Under the pieces are notes generated by a model that had not been told where the DNA came from, searched no databases, and worked only from the letters and a program-made list of their open reading frames with translations. The translations under genes and the position numbers were made by a program. Below, one piece after another: positions 1-7,727 of a stretch of DNA of 58,497 nucleotides (within the stretch, counting starts at the first letter, position 1; every line of letters begins with the position of its first letter). This DNA is from UBA8516 sp035455245 (lineage in GTDB: Archaea; Thermoproteota; Nitrososphaeria; Nitrososphaerales; Nitrosopumilaceae): positions 1 to 58,497 of the forward strand of contig DATIFN010000011.1 in the NCBI GenBank assembly GCA_035455245.1, written 5' to 3'.

Positions 1-550
1 CAAACGCGTGACAAGTGTCAAAACAAATTCCGAATCGATTTTTGGGTTTTATCTGAGAGAAAATAGAAGCAATCTGCTCAAACTCAGAACCAACACTATT
101 TTTAAATCCTATATTATTTTCAAGAAGAAAGAGAACATCACTTGGTGTTTCTTTGGCAGCTTTTGTAAACGCCTTTACAATTGTCTCAATTCCTTTTTCT
201 TGGCCTATCCCTTTGTGGCTGCCAAGATGCGCTACAAGATGTGGAATTCCAAGCTTGCTGCACCTTTTTGCTTCTTCAATTAGAGAGTGTAAGGATTTCA
301 TAAAGGGAGTTGCCTCAGGTGAAGAAAAGTTTGGCAAGTACGGCATGTGGGCAGCCGTTGCAATTCTATCGATCTTGCTTAGCTCCAATCTTTTTTTGAA
401 ATTTATTATATCTTTTTTTAAGAGGGGTTTTGCTGTCCAACCTCGTGGATTTCTTGTAAAAACCTGAAAAGCACTGCAGTCCATTGCTACAGCATTATCA
501 ATTGATCCATCCAAACCATCTGCTATAGAAACGTGCATCCCAACTTGCAT
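1..550 (-). CDS. nfo: Endonuclease IV (AP endonuclease), 3' part cut by window edge
   Basis: Nfo cleaves DNA 5' to abasic sites in base excision repair with a trinuclear zinc centre. The 183 codons visible carry family landmarks in order: MHVS near the N-terminus, AAHMPY (metal ligand His about 68), HLGSHKG (His about 108 and 112), LLENN (Glu about 144) and GICFDTCHAF (Asp about 178, His about 181), where the window ends. The ATG at 550 fits the family N-terminus (MxxGxHVS); a second ATG at 538 is less likely. The C-terminal third lies outside the window. No co-oriented upstream gene; a TATA-like box lies 24-31 bases upstream. Confidence 0.93.
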   Translation of the reverse strand, partial: MQVGMHVSIADGLDGSIDNAVAMDCSAFQVFTRNPRGWTAKPLLKKDIINFKKRLELSKIDRIATAAHMPYLPNFSSPEATPFMKSLHSLIEEAKRCSKLGIPHLVAHLGSHKGIGQEKGIETIVKAFTKAAKETPSDVLFLLENNIGFKNSVGSEFEQIASIFSQIKPKNRFGICFDTCHAF

Positions 551-573
551 AGAGAATATTTTATTTGAAGATA

Positions 574-581
574 GTTTAAAT
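574..581 (-). promoter_or_regulatory. TATA-like box of nfo
   Basis: On the minus strand the sequence reads ATTTAAACT, 24-31 bases before the nfo ATG at 550. This is the spacing expected for a leaderless archaeal transcript. Seen in sequence; promoter activity is inferred. Confidence 0.5.
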
Positions 582-647
582 GCCTATTGCTCAAGGTTAA
601 ACAATCAATTCAACCATTTTTTAGTGGCAGGTGAGACGAGTTCGCAA

Positions 648-1013
648 TTATTGTGCCTTCACATCTTGTTGCATCATTCCAAAGACATTTCCCTCTGTGT
701 CACGGCATTGTGCAAACCATCCTACTCCAGGAATCGCCGTCTTTGGCATTAGCATGGTCCCACCATTCGAAATAATTTTTTTGGAAAATTCTTCTATTGA
801 TGGTACATCAATCGTATTAGTCATGCCAGACTGACCCATCCTCATCGAGAGACCGCCGTTTATTCCTGGCTGCTTTTCATCTCCAGTCTTTATCATCCAG
901 TAATCCATTGGACCATCCCACTTGGTAAACTCCCAGCCAAACACTTGCTGGTAAAACTTTTGTGCTCTTGTTACATCGTCAGCTGGAATGTCAAAGTGAA
1001 TTATCCTTGGCAT
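648..1013 (-). CDS. VOC (glyoxalase/bleomycin resistance) family protein
   Basis: A 121-residue single-domain protein opening PRIIHFDIPADD, followed by AQKFYQQVFGWEF, which is the usual first beta-alpha-beta unit of the vicinal oxygen chelate fold. The second half (GGTMLMPKTAIPGVGW, DTEGNVFGM) matches the C-terminal half of such proteins. Substrate is unknown; members include glyoxalases, dioxygenases and antibiotic-binding proteins. An upstream in-frame ATG at 1034 is possible, but the TATA-like box at 1036-1043 sits 23-30 bases before the ATG at 1013, so 1013 is preferred. The start region faces the 3' end of the DHH gene. Confidence 0.85.
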   Translation of the reverse strand: MPRIIHFDIPADDVTRAQKFYQQVFGWEFTKWDGPMDYWMIKTGDEKQPGINGGLSMRMGQSGMTNTIDVPSIEEFSKKIISNGGTMLMPKTAIPGVGWFAQCRDTEGNVFGMMQQDVKAQ

Positions 1014-1035
1014 CAAATTCACAATGTGTATCATA

Positions 1036-1043
1036 TTATTTAA
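1036..1043 (-). promoter_or_regulatory. TATA-like box deciding the VOC protein start
   Basis: The minus strand reads TTAAATAAT here, 23-30 bases before the ATG at 1013 but overlapping the region just before the alternative ATG at 1034. It therefore supports the shorter protein as a leaderless message. Confidence 0.45.
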
Positions 1044-1081
1044 GATTTGATCAAGTACTCTTGATCGTATGACAACGGCTG

Positions 1082-2062
1082 TTAATTTAGTTTTGAATTA
1101 AATTTTTTTAGAAAAACCAGGATTTTGTCTTTGGGAATTACCGCTCCACAAGCCTTGTCATGTCCTCCCCCTGAACCTCCAAGTTCAGTAGCAAGAGGAT
1201 TAACGATTTTTCCAAGATGGACTTTACAATTTCTTGAACCACGAATTGAAACAGCGTATATGCCATGCTCTTCTCGCAATTTGTACGACACCCCAACATC
1301 CTTTCCTGACATGCCTAGGACGAAATTGACTACCATACTTGCGCCAGAGTCAGTCACTTCCATGTAGGAGAGATTTTTCATCAACTTCATGTTGTCCTTT
1401 ACTTTTTGGATTACCCCAGAAATTTTCTCTGCCTGTATTCTGGCAAATTCAAAAGAGTTTGGAATGTCATGGGGATATTTTGATTCACTTAGCTCGTCCA
1501 CTAGGTATAGCAAGTATTCGTTGTCCTTTTGGTGACTAACTATTGTAAAAGTAAGAACTGTAGCTTCAAGCAAAGCAAACTGCCTATCAAATTTTTGTAA
1601 AAGTTTGGAACCCAGAGGGCGGTCTTCCATATAGTCTGTAATGGCAGAACATGCAGCAAGAAAGGCGCTGTGATCAGTCAGTTTTGATTTGAAGGCATTA
1701 TAGACCTGAACAGTAGTGCATTCGTTGATGTTATGAATTAGTTTAACTTTTAGTGCCTCTATTTTCTTTTTAATTTTTTCATCTAAATCATGATGATCGA
1801 TGTAAGTCACAGAGATTCTTTTTTTCCTAAGAGATGAGAGCAATTCAACAAATTGATCCTGATTCGTTTTACTAAGACCCAAATCGCAAAGGTATAGAGT
1901 CTTTAATGATTCGTTATTTTTTAACAGTTCAAGCTCATTCATCAATCCAGGATAATCTACCAGTCTTGTCTCTCCTCCAAAGGCCTGTCTGATTAATGAG
2001 GCAGCTCCTACGCCGTCTGCGTCTTCTTTGTGTGATACGCAGATTATTTTGGTTCGTGTCAT
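1082..2062 (-). CDS. DHH-family phosphoesterase (RecJ-like)
   Basis: This 326-residue protein starts KIICVSHKEDADGVGAA, the DHH motif I with two metal-binding Asp residues. It continues with CDLG and IDHHDLD (motif III) and ends with GGSGGGHDKACGAV, the glycine/His-rich DHHA1 substrate-binding motif. The family includes RecJ single-strand nucleases, archaeal RecJ homologues and oligonucleotide/cyclic dinucleotide phosphodiesterases. Sequence reading alone cannot choose between a replisome-type RecJ homologue and an NrnA-like enzyme. The ATG at 2062 has AGTTTAAAT about 26-34 bases upstream, directly after the stop of the preceding 94-codon gene. Confidence 0.85.
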   Translation of the reverse strand: MTRTKIICVSHKEDADGVGAASLIRQAFGGETRLVDYPGLMNELELLKNNESLKTLYLCDLGLSKTNQDQFVELLSSLRKKRISVTYIDHHDLDEKIKKKIEALKVKLIHNINECTTVQVYNAFKSKLTDHSAFLAACSAITDYMEDRPLGSKLLQKFDRQFALLEATVLTFTIVSHQKDNEYLLYLVDELSESKYPHDIPNSFEFARIQAEKISGVIQKVKDNMKLMKNLSYMEVTDSGASMVVNFVLGMSGKDVGVSYKLREEHGIYAVSIRGSRNCKVHLGKIVNPLATELGGSGGGHDKACGAVIPKDKILVFLKKFNSKLN

Positions 2063-2096
2063 TGAATAATCAATGGCATAACCACCCTCATTTAAA

Positions 2097-2381
2097 CTAA
2101 AAACGAATCAGAGTTTTTCTTGATTGAGCATAATTTTTGAAATTGGTAACAAGATTAGGGTGTCCTGCAACATCTTGTAATATGACACAATACATATCAT
2201 AAAACGAAATTCCTAACAATCGTGCCTCGACGTCAAGTTTGCCAATTTCTTCAAGGATTTCTGCATCGGTAGAATTTAATACAAACTCATCTACAAGTTT
2301 GATAAAATCTCGCTCTAATTCTGTCATTTTCGAATAGTCCAAAAATTGTCCTATATGGATCAAAGTTGCTAGTTTAGACAA
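2097..2381 (-). CDS. Small helical protein, paralogue of the 3631-3879 gene
   Basis: A 94-residue acidic protein without membrane segments or signal peptide; no known family recognised. Its core (FIKLVDEFV, then KLDVEARLLGISFYDM) aligns without gaps of note to the protein at 3631-3879 (FFTNMVDELV, WIDSEAHKRGITFYEM), so the two are paralogues flanking citrate synthase. The upstream region shares the gap with the divergent citrate synthase gene. The start is a TTG at 2381; a second TTG at 2363 is better spaced from an AATTTAAAAATT box at 2390-2401 and may be the true start. Function unknown. Confidence 0.7.
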   Translation of the reverse strand: MSKLATLIHIGQFLDYSKMTELERDFIKLVDEFVLNSTDAEILEEIGKLDVEARLLGISFYDMYCVILQDVAGHPNLVTNFKNYAQSRKTLIRF

Positions 2382-2437
2382 ATTGCTTAATTTTTAAATT
2401 AATTTTTGGCCCTAGTCTAGACAATTTTTACGTATGA

Positions 2438-2446
2438 TTTTAATAT
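2438..2446 (+). promoter_or_regulatory. TATA-like box of citrate synthase
   Basis: TTTAATATG, 22-30 bases before the GTG at 2468. This favours GTG 2468 over the in-frame TTG at 2453 as the translational start. Confidence 0.45.
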
Positions 2447-2467
2447 GCAGATTTGGGACTTAGTATA

Positions 2468-3634
2468 GTGGAGACAAAAAACATAGGTCTTCGTAACATA
2501 GAGGTAGCCGATACAAAGATTTCTGCAATTGATGGCGTTAATGGTAAACTCATCTATCGCGGATACGATATTTTGGATTTGGTTAAAAAATCCACCTTTG
2601 AAGAAACTGCCTGCATGCTACTAAATGATGATCTTCCAACCCAAGAAATGTTGGATGATTTTTTTAGTAACCTTGTATTGTCTCGTGAGATTCCAGATGG
2701 GATTGAAAAAAACCTCAGAAATTTCCCTAAAAGCTCAAACCCTATGGACGTTCTCCAGTCCTCAGTTTCCGCACTTGCAGCATACGACACCAAAAAAGCA
2801 GAGGATCGTCAAGCTAACTATAATCGAGCAATTCAACTTATAGCAAAAATTCCAATCATTGTAGCATATTGGGACAGAATCCGTAGTGGAAAAGAGATCG
2901 TCAAACCTTCAAAGAAGCTAAATCACGCAGGAAATTTCCTTTACATGCTGACTGGAAAGGAGCCAGATGAAGAATTGGCAAGGATTTTTGACATTTGTTT
3001 GATTTTACATGCAGAGCATAGCTTTAATGCATCAACTTTTGCAGCACGCGAAGTTGTTTCCACAAGAGCACACATGTACGCAGCAGTCAGTGCTGCAATT
3101 GGTGCATTAAGTGGTGAATTGCATGGCGGGGCAAATTATCAAGTAATGCAGATGCTTCTGGACATAAAAACTGAGGATAGGGTAGAACCATGGGTTAAGG
3201 AAAAACTAGAGCATGGGAAAAAGATAATGGGCATGGGACATGCAGTATACAAAACATTTGATCCTCGTGCTGAAGTCCTAAGGGAGCTGTCTAGACGTTT
3301 ATCTGAAAAAACAGGTGAGCCATGGTACAAGATCACAAAAAAAATCGAGGACATTACTGCGGAAGAGATGAAAAAGATAAAGGGTTCAGATATCTTTCCA
3401 AATGTCGATTTGTACAGTGCATCTACATACTATATGCTAAAGATACCACCAGATCTGAACACCCCAATTTTTGCAATTTCCAGAGTAGCAGGATGGGCAT
3501 CGCATATTATCGAAGAAAAATTTGCAGAAGCTGCACCAAAGCCTATGCTTTATCGACCAAAGGCAGTGTACGTTGGAAAGTATTGCGGTCCATCAGGGTG
3601 TGAATACATTCCCCTTGAAAAAAGATTACACTAG
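2468..3634 (+). CDS. gltA: Citrate synthase
   Basis: Condenses oxaloacetate and acetyl-CoA to citrate, giving 2-oxoglutarate for biosynthesis in an autotroph with an incomplete oxidative TCA cycle. The sequence has GKLIYRGYDI at the N-terminus, the catalytic-His segment LHAEHSFNAST (about residue 182), LHGGAN (about 219), GMGHAVYKTFDPR (second catalytic His about 258) and NVDLYSAS with the catalytic Asp (about 311). The length of 388 residues is normal for the short bacterial/archaeal form. Start: GTG 2468 chosen over TTG 2453 because of the TATA box spacing and because VETKNIGLRNIEVADT begins the conserved region. Flanked by two paralogous small genes on the opposite strand. Confidence 0.95.
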   Translation: METKNIGLRNIEVADTKISAIDGVNGKLIYRGYDILDLVKKSTFEETACMLLNDDLPTQEMLDDFFSNLVLSREIPDGIEKNLRNFPKSSNPMDVLQSSVSALAAYDTKKAEDRQANYNRAIQLIAKIPIIVAYWDRIRSGKEIVKPSKKLNHAGNFLYMLTGKEPDEELARIFDICLILHAEHSFNASTFAAREVVSTRAHMYAAVSAAIGALSGELHGGANYQVMQMLLDIKTEDRVEPWVKEKLEHGKKIMGMGHAVYKTFDPRAEVLRELSRRLSEKTGEPWYKITKKIEDITAEEMKKIKGSDIFPNVDLYSASTYYMLKIPPDLNTPIFAISRVAGWASHIIEEKFAEAAPKPMLYRPKAVYVGKYCGPSGCEYIPLEKRLH

Positions 3635-3879
3635 TTTCTTGTCTCTAACCATTCTTTGGCTTTGACGTTTACATCGTACTTGTGAAGGACTAGAAACACC
3701 ATCTCATAGAAAGTTATCCCTCGCTTATGTGCCTCGCTGTCTATCCATTTTAAGCCGTCTGCAAGTTCTGGATCATATTCAGAAAACTCGACTAGCTCAT
3801 CCACCATATTAGTGAAGAAAGAGTGAGGTTCTAGCATCAGTAGGAGGTTTCTGTTTTGGTTATTCAGCTCTGTATTCAA
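3631..3879 (-). CDS. Small helical protein, paralogue of the 2097-2381 gene
   Basis: An 82-residue soluble protein, convergent with citrate synthase and overlapping its stop codon by four bases. It shares the VDE(L/F)V ... EA..(R/L)GI(S/T)FY(D/E)M pattern with the small protein on the other side of citrate synthase. No known domain recognised. The start is uncertain: TTG at 3879 gives the full length, but a TATATA element lies only a few bases before it, so an internal ATG at 3837 (MLEPHSFF) may be used. Function unknown. Confidence 0.65.
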   Translation of the reverse strand: MNTELNNQNRNLLLMLEPHSFFTNMVDELVEFSEYDPELADGLKWIDSEAHKRGITFYEMVFLVLHKYDVNVKAKEWLETRN

Positions 3880-3979
3880 AATATATAGACTAATTACCTA
3901 AATCCGTTGATAATCAGCCAATGCCTTTCTAATCTCCAGAAGAATTCATTAGAGAAAAAAACAGAATGTCCTGAATAAA

Positions 3980-4789
3980 CTAGCCTTTCTCTTGTAGATT
4001 TACGGTAATTTTCGTCAACGAATGAGTCAATTCATCAGGCATAACTATGAGTAAACCACTATCTTTGCCAATCCCCGCACATGTCCCACTAAACATATGA
4101 AAATTTTTTCCAAAACATCCGTCACTGTGATAATAACTAAAATTAATATTATTTCGATAATGATCTAGATCTGCTACAGATGGCACAAAATAAACATCAA
4201 AACCTAATTTTTCGTCATCAATTTTTACACTATAATCATAGCTTGTAACCTCCTTTGAGGTACATATAGGAATGAATTGAGAATAACCTGATGCAAGTTT
4301 AGATTCTTGTTTGGTTTCGTTGTACAAATTGTTAGGAATTCTCGGATAAACTACAACATAGGGATCGGAGTTTGTCTGTGTTCCCATAAAGTGGTCATAT
4401 TGACTCCTTAATCTATCAACAATTTGTCGATACAAGACTGGTTTCCAGTTGTTTTTACAATCACTAAATTCATGTTTTAATTGTACAAAGGACTTGTCAC
4501 CAGCATATTGTATTTCATTTTTGTTGTATTCTGTCTTTAGTTGAACATCAATGTCTGGTTCATAGTATGGGTCATTACCACTAGATTTTGGATTTTCCCA
4601 TACAGTTGTAACGTAAAATATAATATTTCCCGGATAGCTTTTCCATTCGTCCAGTAGATGAATGTAAATAGAATATTTGTTAATATCCTCTTTAGGGCCA
4701 AAATCAAATATCAAATGACCAAAAAATGCGTTTATCAAAATAATTGAAACCCCTAAAATTGTAAAGATAATGTAAAATTTGGTCTTCAT
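3980..4789 (-). CDS. Membrane-anchored protein of unknown function
   Basis: A 269-residue protein with one hydrophobic N-terminal helix (residues about 5-27: FYIIFTILGVSIILINAFFG), then a polar domain rich in Asn, Asp, Ser and Tyr, probably on the outer face of the membrane. The C-terminal part contains several Cys residues (ICTSKE, GCFGKN, GTCAGIG), which could form disulfides. No family recognised. Its ATG overlaps the TGA of a possible 31-codon upstream ORF (4786-4881), suggesting coupling. Confidence 0.6.
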   Translation of the reverse strand: MKTKFYIIFTILGVSIILINAFFGHLIFDFGPKEDINKYSIYIHLLDEWKSYPGNIIFYVTTVWENPKSSGNDPYYEPDIDVQLKTEYNKNEIQYAGDKSFVQLKHEFSDCKNNWKPVLYRQIVDRLRSQYDHFMGTQTNSDPYVVVYPRIPNNLYNETKQESKLASGYSQFIPICTSKEVTSYDYSVKIDDEKLGFDVYFVPSVADLDHYRNNINFSYYHSDGCFGKNFHMFSGTCAGIGKDSGLLIVMPDELTHSLTKITVNLQEKG

Positions 4790-4881
4790 GACTTAACCGT
4801 ATTTCTCTTTGATTTAAATTTGGTTTTATAATATGGACATTCTGAACACATTTGCCGATCTCTTTTTCTCTGCATTGGCAT
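4786..4881 (-). CDS. Possible 31-residue CxxC peptide
   Basis: A short basic ORF starting with ATG at 4881; it reads MPMQRKRDRQMCSECPYYKT and continues for 11 more residues. It carries one CxxC pair that could form half of a metal site. The TGA stop overlaps the ATG of the following membrane-anchored protein (ATGA arrangement), typical of translational coupling. No homology is known to me; chance cannot be excluded. Confidence 0.3.
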   Translation of the reverse strand: MPMQRKRDRQMCSECPYYKTKFKSKRNTVKS

Positions 4882-4939
4882 ATTCACAATCTTAGAATCA
4901 ATAATAAAATATAGACTATAACATGTTGTTTATTGACAT

Positions 4940-5329
4940 ATGGAACATGTGTATTATTCTGATGGTAATCAAAAACGGATTTCATGGATTATTCAAACTG
5001 AGAACAAAAATGTTGAACAGTTCAGAGAACAAGCAGAGAATTTTTTAAACATAGTATCAATCGAACAATCAAAGTACATTGCACTTCATGTTGGAATATT
5101 TTGGGGCATTGGCACGTTTATAATAAAAAATGGAGATACAGTAAAAATCATGCTTGATTCAAAAACAATGTACGACCATTTATCTGGAAATACGCCAAGT
5201 CCAGATTCTTTTATCGACAGAAGAACTGGTTTTATAAAACAACTAATCGATCAAAGAAAACTGGTCATAAAGTATGAGCTGATTCAGCCAGAACAAAACA
5301 TTGCAACAAAAGCATTATCTCCTCAGTAA
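4940..5329 (+). CDS. Hypothetical protein, 129 residues
   Basis: A soluble protein beginning MEHVYYSDGNQKRISWIIQT with a central hydrophobic stretch (YIALHVGIFWGIGTFIIKNGD) that is probably a buried beta-hairpin rather than a membrane helix. No signal peptide, Cys or recognisable catalytic motif. Its 3' end overlaps the convergent glycerate kinase gene by 15 bases. I do not recognise the family. Confidence 0.6.
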   Translation: MEHVYYSDGNQKRISWIIQTENKNVEQFREQAENFLNIVSIEQSKYIALHVGIFWGIGTFIIKNGDTVKIMLDSKTMYDHLSGNTPSPDSFIDRRTGFIKQLIDQRKLVIKYELIQPEQNIATKALSPQ

Positions 5330-6601
5330 GATTCCAACATCCATCAAATTCGTATGAGTCGATCCTGTAAAAATAAGGTTTTTTTGTTTTTTTAAAAAGC
5401 AATATGAATTGTTATTTTGCAAGAATTTTTTTGCCTGGTCAAACTTTGTTTTACTGCTCAATAAGGCTCCACATGCATCAGTATTTCCATCCTTGCCGTC
5501 TGTCCCTATTGAAGCAATAATGATTTCTTGATTTATTTTTTGCAAGTTCCTTAACAGATATAACACTAATTCCTGATTCCTTCCTCCTTTTCCCGTACCT
5601 GTTACTTTGACTGTAGGCTCTCCACCAAAAATAATGTAGGATTTGTTTTTTGCATTTACTACAGATTTTGCCAAATAATTTGCGGTTTGTCTAACGTCCC
5701 CGGAAATTGGATAAATCACTTTTCCAGTCAATCCAAAACTTTTTAATTTTTCTTCCATTGCGTAAAGACAGTTTTTGTTTGTAGCAATAATATGATTTTT
5801 TATTTTTGGTTGTTTTGGTGTCTCTGGAATTTTTTTCTTGATACCAAAATTAAGGTGTTTTAAAACACTACTAGGTACTGATTGCAATAAATTGTATTTT
5901 TTCAACACTTTATGTGCATCCCAAAATGTGGTGTTATCAAAAAACGTGGTTCCTGACGCGATTGATGAAATATCATCACCTATCACATCAGACATTACAA
6001 GTGAAATCGCATCACATTTAAGATGATCCAGAACTTTCCCGCCTTTTACTTTAGAAAGATGTTTTCTTACACAGTTAATTTCGTCAATACTAGCACCGCT
6101 TTTGATAAGGAGATTTGTAACAGTCTGTTTTTCATCCAGAGTTATACCATCAGGCAGTGAAACAAGAGAAGAGCCGCCCCCAGAAACAAGAAAGATCACT
6201 AGATCATTTTCTTTTCTTTCTTTTAAAAATTTTATAATTTTTTTTGCAGCCATTACACTATTTTTGTTTGGAATAGGATGACCAGAATATACAATTTCAA
6301 AATTTTTTGTTTTTAGTACAGAATCATATCCTTTTGGGATTACAACAATTCCCCCACTTATTCTAGTCAATGAATCTACCTCAAGCGTCATAGAATCAGC
6401 AGCTTTTCCAAAAGCAACAACAAAGATTTGACCATATTTTGACAGATTTTTTGTATTTTTACCTATGATAATCTGGTTTTTATGAACAAATTTTGGTATC
6501 ATGCTCTTTGGCAATGCAGCCCTCAGACCTGATTCCAAAATTTCTAGTGCAAGGTGTTTTCCATGGCAAGTATCAAGTTCTTCAAAATTCTTTATTATCA
6601 T
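5315..6601 (-). CDS. Glycerate 2-kinase (MOFRL family)
   Basis: Phosphorylates glycerate with ATP, most members of the family yielding 2-phosphoglycerate and so linking glycerate to lower glycolysis/gluconeogenesis. The sequence shows the DUF4147 landmarks FVVAFGKAAD, YSGHPIPN, FLVSGGGSSLVSLP and RKHLSKVKGG, then the C-terminal MOFRL part with FGGEPTVKVTGTGKGGRNQE and ASIGTDGKDGNTDACG. The length of 428 residues is normal. It lies back to back with the iron-type alcohol dehydrogenase at 6672, with 70 bases between them that must hold both promoters. Confidence 0.92.
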   Translation of the reverse strand: MIIKNFEELDTCHGKHLALEILESGLRAALPKSMIPKFVHKNQIIIGKNTKNLSKYGQIFVVAFGKAADSMTLEVDSLTRISGGIVVIPKGYDSVLKTKNFEIVYSGHPIPNKNSVMAAKKIIKFLKERKENDLVIFLVSGGGSSLVSLPDGITLDEKQTVTNLLIKSGASIDEINCVRKHLSKVKGGKVLDHLKCDAISLVMSDVIGDDISSIASGTTFFDNTTFWDAHKVLKKYNLLQSVPSSVLKHLNFGIKKKIPETPKQPKIKNHIIATNKNCLYAMEEKLKSFGLTGKVIYPISGDVRQTANYLAKSVVNAKNKSYIIFGGEPTVKVTGTGKGGRNQELVLYLLRNLQKINQEIIIASIGTDGKDGNTDACGALLSSKTKFDQAKKFLQNNNSYCFLKKQKNLIFTGSTHTNLMDVGILLRR

Positions 6602-6671
6602 TTACCAATCCCCTCAAGTGGTTTGTGATATTCTGTAAAGTATAATAATAATCACAAATCTACTTGCTAGC

Positions 6672-7616
6672 ATGAATACAATAAGAATCCCAAAGATAAT
6701 TAAATTTGGGAAAGATGCACTTTCAGAAGCTGAATATCCAAAAAATGCTCTTGTTGTAACAACGGCACCTCCAGAGGTTTCATCAAAATGGCTTGCAAAG
6801 ATGGGGATAAAAGACTACATTCTTTTTGACAAGGTAGAGCCAGAACCATCAATAGAAACAGTGCAAAAAGTTATTTCAGATTACAAATCAAAGAATTTAT
6901 CAGCTATAATTGGTCTTGGTGGTGGCAGCTCGCAAGATGTAGCAAAATATGCCGCATCAGAAATAAAGATTCCAAAAATTCTCATACCTACGACTTTTGG
7001 AACAGGAAGTGAGATGACTACATATTGTGTACTCAAATTTGATGGAAAAAAGAAATTGCTTCAAGATGAAAAATTCCTTGCAGACATGGCTGTTGTGGAT
7101 TCATACTTTTTAGATGGTACACCAGAAGCAATTATCAAAAATTCAGTCTGCGATGCTTGTGCACAGGCAACAGAAGGATATGACAGTAAAAGAGGAAACG
7201 AGTTTACAAAGACAATGTGCAAAGCAGCATTTGATGTTTTGTATGATGCCATAATTAACAACAAACCAGAAAACTACCCCTATGGTTCAATGTTGTCTGG
7301 GATTGGATTTGGGAACGCATCTACCACTTTGGGCCATGCTCTCTCGTATGTTTATTCAAACGAAGGCGTGCCTCATGGATATTCACTTTCTTCTTGTACC
7401 ACAGTTGCCCACAGATTCAACAAGTCAATATTTTATGATAAATTCAAGGAAGTGGTTGAAAAATTAAAATTTGACAGACTAACTCTAAAACTACCTTTTG
7501 ATCAGGCTGCAGATGTTGTAATGACTGATAGGGGTCATCTAGATCCTAATCCAATCCCAGTCACCAAAGAAGATGTGATTGGATTACTAAAGGACATACA
7601 AGAAGGAAGACTGTAA
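6672..7616 (+). CDS. Iron-type alcohol dehydrogenase; candidate malonic semialdehyde reductase
   Basis: An NAD(P)H-dependent reductase of the Fe-ADH/glycerol dehydrogenase superfamily: GLGGGSSQDVAK and PTTFGTGSEMT are the nucleotide-binding motifs, CDACAQATEGYDS the first metal segment, TTLGHALSY and VPHGYSL the two metal-His segments. In Nitrosopumilus maritimus the malonic semialdehyde reductase of the 3-hydroxypropionate/4-hydroxybutyrate cycle belongs to this family, so that role is proposed by analogy. At 314 residues it is shorter than typical Fe-ADHs (about 380). The His four residues after the metal Asp in FucO-type enzymes is Gln here, leaving Asp-His-His ligands as in zinc glycerol dehydrogenase. 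Glycerol-1-phosphate dehydrogenase is a less likely alternative. Confidence 0.85.
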   Translation: MNTIRIPKIIKFGKDALSEAEYPKNALVVTTAPPEVSSKWLAKMGIKDYILFDKVEPEPSIETVQKVISDYKSKNLSAIIGLGGGSSQDVAKYAASEIKIPKILIPTTFGTGSEMTTYCVLKFDGKKKLLQDEKFLADMAVVDSYFLDGTPEAIIKNSVCDACAQATEGYDSKRGNEFTKTMCKAAFDVLYDAIINNKPENYPYGSMLSGIGFGNASTTLGHALSYVYSNEGVPHGYSLSSCTTVAHRFNKSIFYDKFKEVVEKLKFDRLTLKLPFDQAADVVMTDRGHLDPNPIPVTKEDVIGLLKDIQEGRL

Positions 7617-7727
7617 CCGGCCAAAGGTTTTTCATTTTAATTAAATATTAGATTCTGATTTTCGTACAATTTACTATACTTAAATACCGCAAACAAATCA
7701 TCATGATGTTATAGGATTATTAGAAAA

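Noticed and set aside
8..467. Two plus-strand ORFs at the window start
   Set aside because: They are antisense shadows of endonuclease IV, whose motifs are clear on the minus strand.
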